A stretch of 64,000 bases of DNA from Bradyrhizobium murdochi (GTDB taxonomy: Bacteria; Pseudomonadota; Alphaproteobacteria; Rhizobiales; Xanthobacteraceae), in contig NZ_AXAU01000001.1 of assembly GCF_000472965.1 (NCBI RefSeq), positions 713,162 to 777,161 on the forward strand. The letters are read 5' to 3'. The notes beneath the pieces are model-generated. The model ran no database searches. It worked only from the letters and a program-made list of their open reading frames with translations, and was not told the DNA's origin. Each line of letters opens with the position of its first letter. The first letter of the stretch is position 1. Both the position numbers and the translations under genes were made by a program. Shown in pieces: positions 60,456-64,000 of this stretch.

Positions 60456-62129
60456 TCAAACCGCCGCGGCCAAAGCCTTAGCGCGCGTTTCGCTCAGCGA
60501 GCTCACCGGCGTCAACGCCTCTGGGCTGATCGAAAGCTCGATGATGGCCGGAAGTCCGCTGCCGACAGCCTCGTCGAAGGCGCGCGCGAAATCCTCAGTA
60601 CGCTCGACACATGCGCCGAAGCCGCCACAGGCGCGTGCCAGTGCGGCAAAGTCTGGGTTGGTCAGATCGGTGCCGGAGACACGGCCCGGATAGGTCCGCT
60701 CCTGGTGCATCCGGATGGTTCCGTACATGCCGTTGTTGCAGACGATCACAATCAGCGGCAGCCGGTTTTCGACCGCGGTCATGAACTCCAATCCGGTCAT
60801 CTGGAAGCAGCCGTCACCGGCGAACGCGATCACGGTTCGCTCCGGATGCTGCAGCTTGGCGGCGACGGCTGCGGGCAACCCATAGCCCATCGATCCCGAG
60901 GTCGGCGCGAGTTCGGTACGAAATTGCCGATAACGCCAGAAACGGTGCACCCAGACGGCATAATTGCCGGCGCCGTTGCAGATGATGGTGTCAGGGGGCA
61001 AGCGATCGCTCAAACCGCGTACGACCTGCGAGAGCTGCACGTCGCCGGGCGAGCGGGTCGGCTCGGTAAAGGCGAGATAGTCGGCATGCGCCGCCTTGAC
61101 ATAGTCGGCGCGCGATCGATGCTTCGGCTCCAGCCGCTTGATGGCGGCTGCAAAGGCCGCGCTGCTCGCGACCACGCCGAGCGTCGGCGAATAGACGCGG
61201 CCGAGCTCTTCCGGGTCTGGATAGATGTGAACCAGCGGCTGCTTCGGTTTCGGAATATCGAACAGCGTGTAGCCGGATGTGGTGGCCTCCCCCAGCCTCG
61301 CGCCAAGCGCGATCACCAGATCGCTGGTTCGGATCCGCTCGGCGATTTTTGCGTCGAGACCGATGCCGACATGGCCGCCATAGGCCGGATGCAGATTGTC
61401 GAAATAGTCCTGGCATCGGAACGAGACGCCGACTGGAACCTCGTGCGTGGCGGCAAATGTTTCGAGATCGCGGCGGGCCTGATCGCTCCATCCGCCGCCG
61501 CCGACGATCAGGAACGGCCGCTTCGCCTCCGACAGCAGCGCATGGAATTGCCGCAAGACGCCGTCATCGGGCGCGACCGGAATCGGATTGTAGGGCGGCG
61601 CATCCGCCACCTCGGCAGTGTCGGTGAGCATGTCCTCGGGCAGCGCCAGCACGACCGGGCCGGGACGGCCCGAGGTCGCGGTGAAGAAGGCGCGCGAAAT
61701 GAACTCTGGAATCCGCCGCGCATCGTCGATCTGGGCGACCCATTTCGCCATCGGCCCGAACATCTGGCGATAATCGATTTCCTGGAACGCCTCGCGTTCC
61801 ATCATGTCGCGTCCGACCTGGCCAAGCAGCAGGATCAGCGGCGTCGAGTCCTGGAACGCGACATGGACGCCGGAGGACGCATTGGTGGCGCCGGGGCCGC
61901 GGGTGGCGAACACGATGCCGGGCCGTCCCATCAGCTTGCCATAGGCCTCCGCCATCATGGCGGCGCCGCCCTCGTGCCGCGCGTTGATGAACCGCACGCG
62001 TTGGCTCTGGTACATGCCGTCGAGGGCAGCCAGGAAGCTTTCGCCGGGCACCCCGAACACGGTATCGGCGCCGTGCAAGGCCAGTTGCTCGATGAGAATA
62101 TGGCCACCGGTTCGAAGATTTGCTTCCAT
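60456..62129 (-). CDS. Thiamine-diphosphate-dependent enzyme (acetolactate synthase-like)
   Basis: The three domains of the TPP/AHAS fold are present: GADTVFGVPGESFLAALDGM with the Glu of INARHEGGAAMMAEAYGK, a central FAD/nucleotide-type domain, and the diphosphate-Mg motif IAFAGDGCFQMTGLEFMTAVENRLPLIVIVCNN (GDG...N). The middle region is divergent from acetolactate synthase large subunit, and no small subunit is near. Homologues include glyoxylate carboligase, benzoylformate decarboxylase and others, so the substrate is uncertain. It is cotranscribed perhaps with nothing: the next gene is on the same strand but 111 bases upstream. It is convergent with the cinA-like gene. Confidence 0.85.
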   Translation of the reverse strand: MEANLRTGGHILIEQLALHGADTVFGVPGESFLAALDGMYQSQRVRFINARHEGGAAMMAEAYGKLMGRPGIVFATRGPGATNASSGVHVAFQDSTPLILLLGQVGRDMMEREAFQEIDYRQMFGPMAKWVAQIDDARRIPEFISRAFFTATSGRPGPVVLALPEDMLTDTAEVADAPPYNPIPVAPDDGVLRQFHALLSEAKRPFLIVGGGGWSDQARRDLETFAATHEVPVGVSFRCQDYFDNLHPAYGGHVGIGLDAKIAERIRTSDLVIALGARLGEATTSGYTLFDIPKPKQPLVHIYPDPEELGRVYSPTLGVVASSAAFAAAIKRLEPKHRSRADYVKAAHADYLAFTEPTRSPGDVQLSQVVRGLSDRLPPDTIICNGAGNYAVWVHRFWRYRQFRTELAPTSGSMGYGLPAAVAAKLQHPERTVIAFAGDGCFQMTGLEFMTAVENRLPLIVIVCNNGMYGTIRMHQERTYPGRVSGTDLTNPDFAALARACGGFGACVERTEDFARAFDEAVGSGLPAIIELSISPEALTPVSSLSETRAKALAAAV

Positions 62130-62240
62130 CGCCCTGTCCTTCCGTGTCGGAGATTACGGATTTGGGACCGGCTTAAAGACTGGCATCGGCACCAGCAACC
62201 GGTTTCCTGCGAAATCAGATATGCCGCTGGGGCATTTTCC

Positions 62241-63155
62241 CTATTGTTGGTCTTTCGGCCGCACCCGCGCCTCTACGCCAGTCACGGCCTCGTAAGCCTT
62301 GATGACGGCGGTGCAGGACTCACCGTCGTGCCCGAGCAGCGCCGCCTGCCGGTAGGTCTGGTGCACGGCCTCAGCCATGAACCCAGGCAGACCCGCCTCC
62401 TCCAGCCAGCGCGCATAATAGCGGACATCCTTGCGGGCGTTCGCCAGCGACATCAGCGGCGTGAAGTCGCCATCAAGCGTGGCCTGGCCGTAAAGATCGA
62501 GCATGCCGCTCTTGCCGCCGGCCGCCGAGATGATGCGGATGAGTTGCGACAGGTCGAGCCCGTCCTTGGCCGCGAGCGCAAACCCCTCGCACCACGCCGC
62601 CACGTTGGCGAAGGCGATGTAGTTGTGAATGAGCTTGAGGCGGATCGCATGCCCCAAGGGACCGATGTGGAAGATGTTTTCGGCATAGAGCTCAAAATAG
62701 GGCCTGAGGTCGTCGAGCAGGTCGCGCTCGCCGCCGAACAGCACGTTGACCTTGCCGATGTCGGCGTGTTTTGGAGTCCGCGTCATCGGTGCTTCGGCAT
62801 ACCGGCCGCCCGCCGCACGCACCATGCGGTCGAGTTTTGCGACCATTTGCGGGCTGCCTGTGGTGTGATCCACGATGATGAATCCCGGTGCCGGACCGGC
62901 GAGCAGCCCATCGCTGCAAGTCAACAACGCTTCGACATCCTCGGCCTCGTTGACGCAAATCATCACGATGCGGCAATTGTCGCGAATTTCCTGAAGACCG
63001 CTGGCAGCGGTCGCGCCGAACGATTTGGCGACGGCCACGGCCGCCGGGTTGAGGTCATAGGCGGTGACCGCCACGCCCTTGGCAACGAGATTCTTGACCA
63101 AGCCTCGTCCCATTCCACCGAGGCCGATAAAGCCAACGCGTTCGAGTGTCGTCAT
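62241..63155 (-). CDS. Beta-hydroxyacid dehydrogenase (3-hydroxyisobutyrate dehydrogenase family)
   Basis: The NAD(P) site VGFIGLGGMGRGLVKNL leads, followed by DHTTGSPQM, the catalytic-Lys helix LKLIHNYIAFANVAAWCEGFALAAKDG (K in RLKLIHN), and GGKSGMLDL. The family reduces or oxidises short beta-hydroxyacids such as 3-hydroxyisobutyrate or tartronate semialdehyde. It shares orientation with the TPP enzyme downstream. With a glyoxylate carboligase-like enzyme it could form a glyoxylate-to-glycerate path, but the enzyme's identity is unsettled. Confidence 0.88.
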   Translation of the reverse strand: MTTLERVGFIGLGGMGRGLVKNLVAKGVAVTAYDLNPAAVAVAKSFGATAASGLQEIRDNCRIVMICVNEAEDVEALLTCSDGLLAGPAPGFIIVDHTTGSPQMVAKLDRMVRAAGGRYAEAPMTRTPKHADIGKVNVLFGGERDLLDDLRPYFELYAENIFHIGPLGHAIRLKLIHNYIAFANVAAWCEGFALAAKDGLDLSQLIRIISAAGGKSGMLDLYGQATLDGDFTPLMSLANARKDVRYYARWLEEAGLPGFMAEAVHQTYRQAALLGHDGESCTAVIKAYEAVTGVEARVRPKDQQ

Positions 63156-63203
63156 TTCAACCGTTCCGTTGTTGTTTCTGGAATCTTTCCGAGAGCCTGC
63201 GGC

Positions 63204-63677
63204 CTAGCTTCGGGTCCTGGTGGCGGGCTTGCCGTAAATCACGTCCGCCCGCTTTTCGAACGCGGCGGCAAAACGCTGGAAGGCCGTATCGAACATCGTC
63301 CCCATCAGCATCGCCAGCATCCGGCTCTTGAATTCATAGGACAGGAAGAACCCGACGTCGCAGTCGGTTTCGGATTTCGGTTCGAACGTCCAGCGGTTTT
63401 CCAGATTGCTGAAAGGACCCTTCAAATATTCGACCATGATTTTCAGGTTCGGCCGATCCAGCGTCACCCGGCTGGTGAAGGACTCTCGTACCAGCTTGAA
63501 CGATACCGTCATGTCGGCAACGACGACTTCAGTGCCGTCAGCCTTCTGCGTGCGCTGCCGGATCCTCAGCGATTGGCACAGCGGCACGAACTCCGGATAG
63601 CGCTCGACATCGGCGACCAGATCGAACATGTGCGACGCGGTATGATGAACCCGGCGCTTGCTGGAAAAGCGAGGCAT
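63204..63677 (-). CDS. COQ10/RatA-type START domain protein
   Basis: MPRFSSKRRVHHTASHMFDLVADVERYPEFVPLCQSLRIR is the start of the COQ10/START family; YLKGPFSNLENRWTFEP and FFLSYEFKSRMLAMLMGTMFDTAFQRFAAAFEKRA complete the helix-grip fold. The ATG at 63677 overlaps the stop of the upstream gene by one base (TGATG). In this family the protein binds coenzyme Q or, as RatA in E. coli, the 50S ribosome. It belongs to the same strand as the upstream small gene. Confidence 0.88.
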   Translation of the reverse strand: MPRFSSKRRVHHTASHMFDLVADVERYPEFVPLCQSLRIRQRTQKADGTEVVVADMTVSFKLVRESFTSRVTLDRPNLKIMVEYLKGPFSNLENRWTFEPKSETDCDVGFFLSYEFKSRMLAMLMGTMFDTAFQRFAAAFEKRADVIYGKPATRTRS

Positions 63678-63934
63678 CAGTGAATACTCGCGCGGCTTTG
63701 CTTCACCGTGATTTCCTTCAGGTAGTCGTCCGCCTGCATCCGATCGGTAAAGCAGACGAACGATTGATCGGCGCGCAGGCCTTGAAAATACTCCAAAAGT
63801 TTCGGCCGCTGTTGCCGGCGATAGGTCCAGACGTATCGCAAGAATTCGAAGTCGATTCTCTCGGGACAGCCCTCGGCCATTTCCGGGCGAACACGGCCGT
63901 AGCTGCTGGCTACTCGCTTCATGATGCCGAACAT
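63677..63934 (-). CDS. Hypothetical protein, coupled to COQ10 gene
   Basis: The ATG at 63934 follows CAGGACTTGC, so it is chosen over a GTG at 63979. The protein, MFGIMKRVASSYGRVRPEMAEG and onward to PKLLEYFQGLRADQSFVCF, is soluble and mostly helical; I do not recognise its family. Its stop overlaps the COQ10 ATG by one base, so the two are cotranslated, and it may act with that protein. In related genomes I would expect a lipoyl synthase gene further upstream on this strand, but it would lie beyond the edge. Confidence 0.5.
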   Translation of the reverse strand: MFGIMKRVASSYGRVRPEMAEGCPERIDFEFLRYVWTYRRQQRPKLLEYFQGLRADQSFVCFTDRMQADDYLKEITVKQSRASIH

Positions 63935-64000
63935 GCAAGTCCTGCGCGGCAAGTCGAACCAGATGACGGTGTCGCTCACCTCGCGGCGTAATTCGCCGGC

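Noticed and set aside
60705..63683. 992-codon plus-strand frame over the TPP enzyme, dehydrogenase and COQ10 genes
   Set aside because: It crosses three genes of opposite strand and has the composition of an antisense translation; length alone is not evidence in such GC-rich DNA.

Overview
The window looks like the chromosome of a Bradyrhizobium-type alphaproteobacterium. It is GC-rich, has GTG and TTG starts and many ATGA/GTGA gene overlaps, and carries the rhizobial nitrogen-regulation genes dusB, ntrB, ntrC, ntrY, ntrX and hfq. Several small hypothetical proteins and an intergenic palindrome are of kinds I associate with that genus. No database search was possible, so all names rest on motifs and recalled family sequences.

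Region 1 to about 6.8 kb is accessory. It holds small hypothetical genes, a phage-like double zinc-knuckle protein, a lipoprotein and a ribbon-helix-helix protein. It ends at the 5' half of a tRNA-Ser(UGA) gene, so it is probably the end of an integrative element; no integrase is visible. From 7.3 to 16.5 kb lies core housekeeping DNA: two tiny membrane proteins, rlpA, a D,D-carboxypeptidase, tmk, holB, metG, tatD and a metallo-beta-lactamase-fold gene. MetG has a histone-like Lys/Ala tail of about 130 residues. From 16.5 to 21.8 kb there is an ABM-domain gene, then a TRAP transporter operon that ends in an acyl-CoA synthetase. From 22.2 to 25.1 kb lies a compact gas vesicle operon, gvpA-F-G-J-L-S-K, flanked by the remnant of a flavin oxidoreductase gene.

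From 25.9 to 34.5 kb are metabolic and transport genes: a DUF1269 protein, an M24 peptidase, a rhodanese, an enoyl-CoA hydratase, an MFS transporter, cobalt-type nitrile hydratase with its activator, queC and mazG. HflX, Hfq, NtrX and NtrY follow on the minus strand (34.5-40.2 kb). About 14.4 kb of accessory genes then separates ntrY from ntrC, ntrB and dusB (54.7-58.4 kb), although these blocks are adjacent in related rhizobia. The insert carries a catalase-like protein lacking the distal His, two AraC regulators, a truncated hydrolase, an NDH-2-like flavoprotein, an MBL hydrolase, an acetoacetate decarboxylase/patatin/3-hydroxybutyrate dehydrogenase set, and an EmrAB-type efflux operon.

The efflux operon is the most unusual locus. 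Its 14-TM pump is fused in one frame to a TetR-like regulator. It is followed, with a 4-base overlap, by a chimera of a possible papain/LRAT-like domain and a TetR ligand-binding domain that lacks a DNA-binding head. The window closes with ispDF, the CinA C-terminal domain, a thiamine-diphosphate enzyme, a beta-hydroxyacid dehydrogenase and a COQ10/RatA-type protein.
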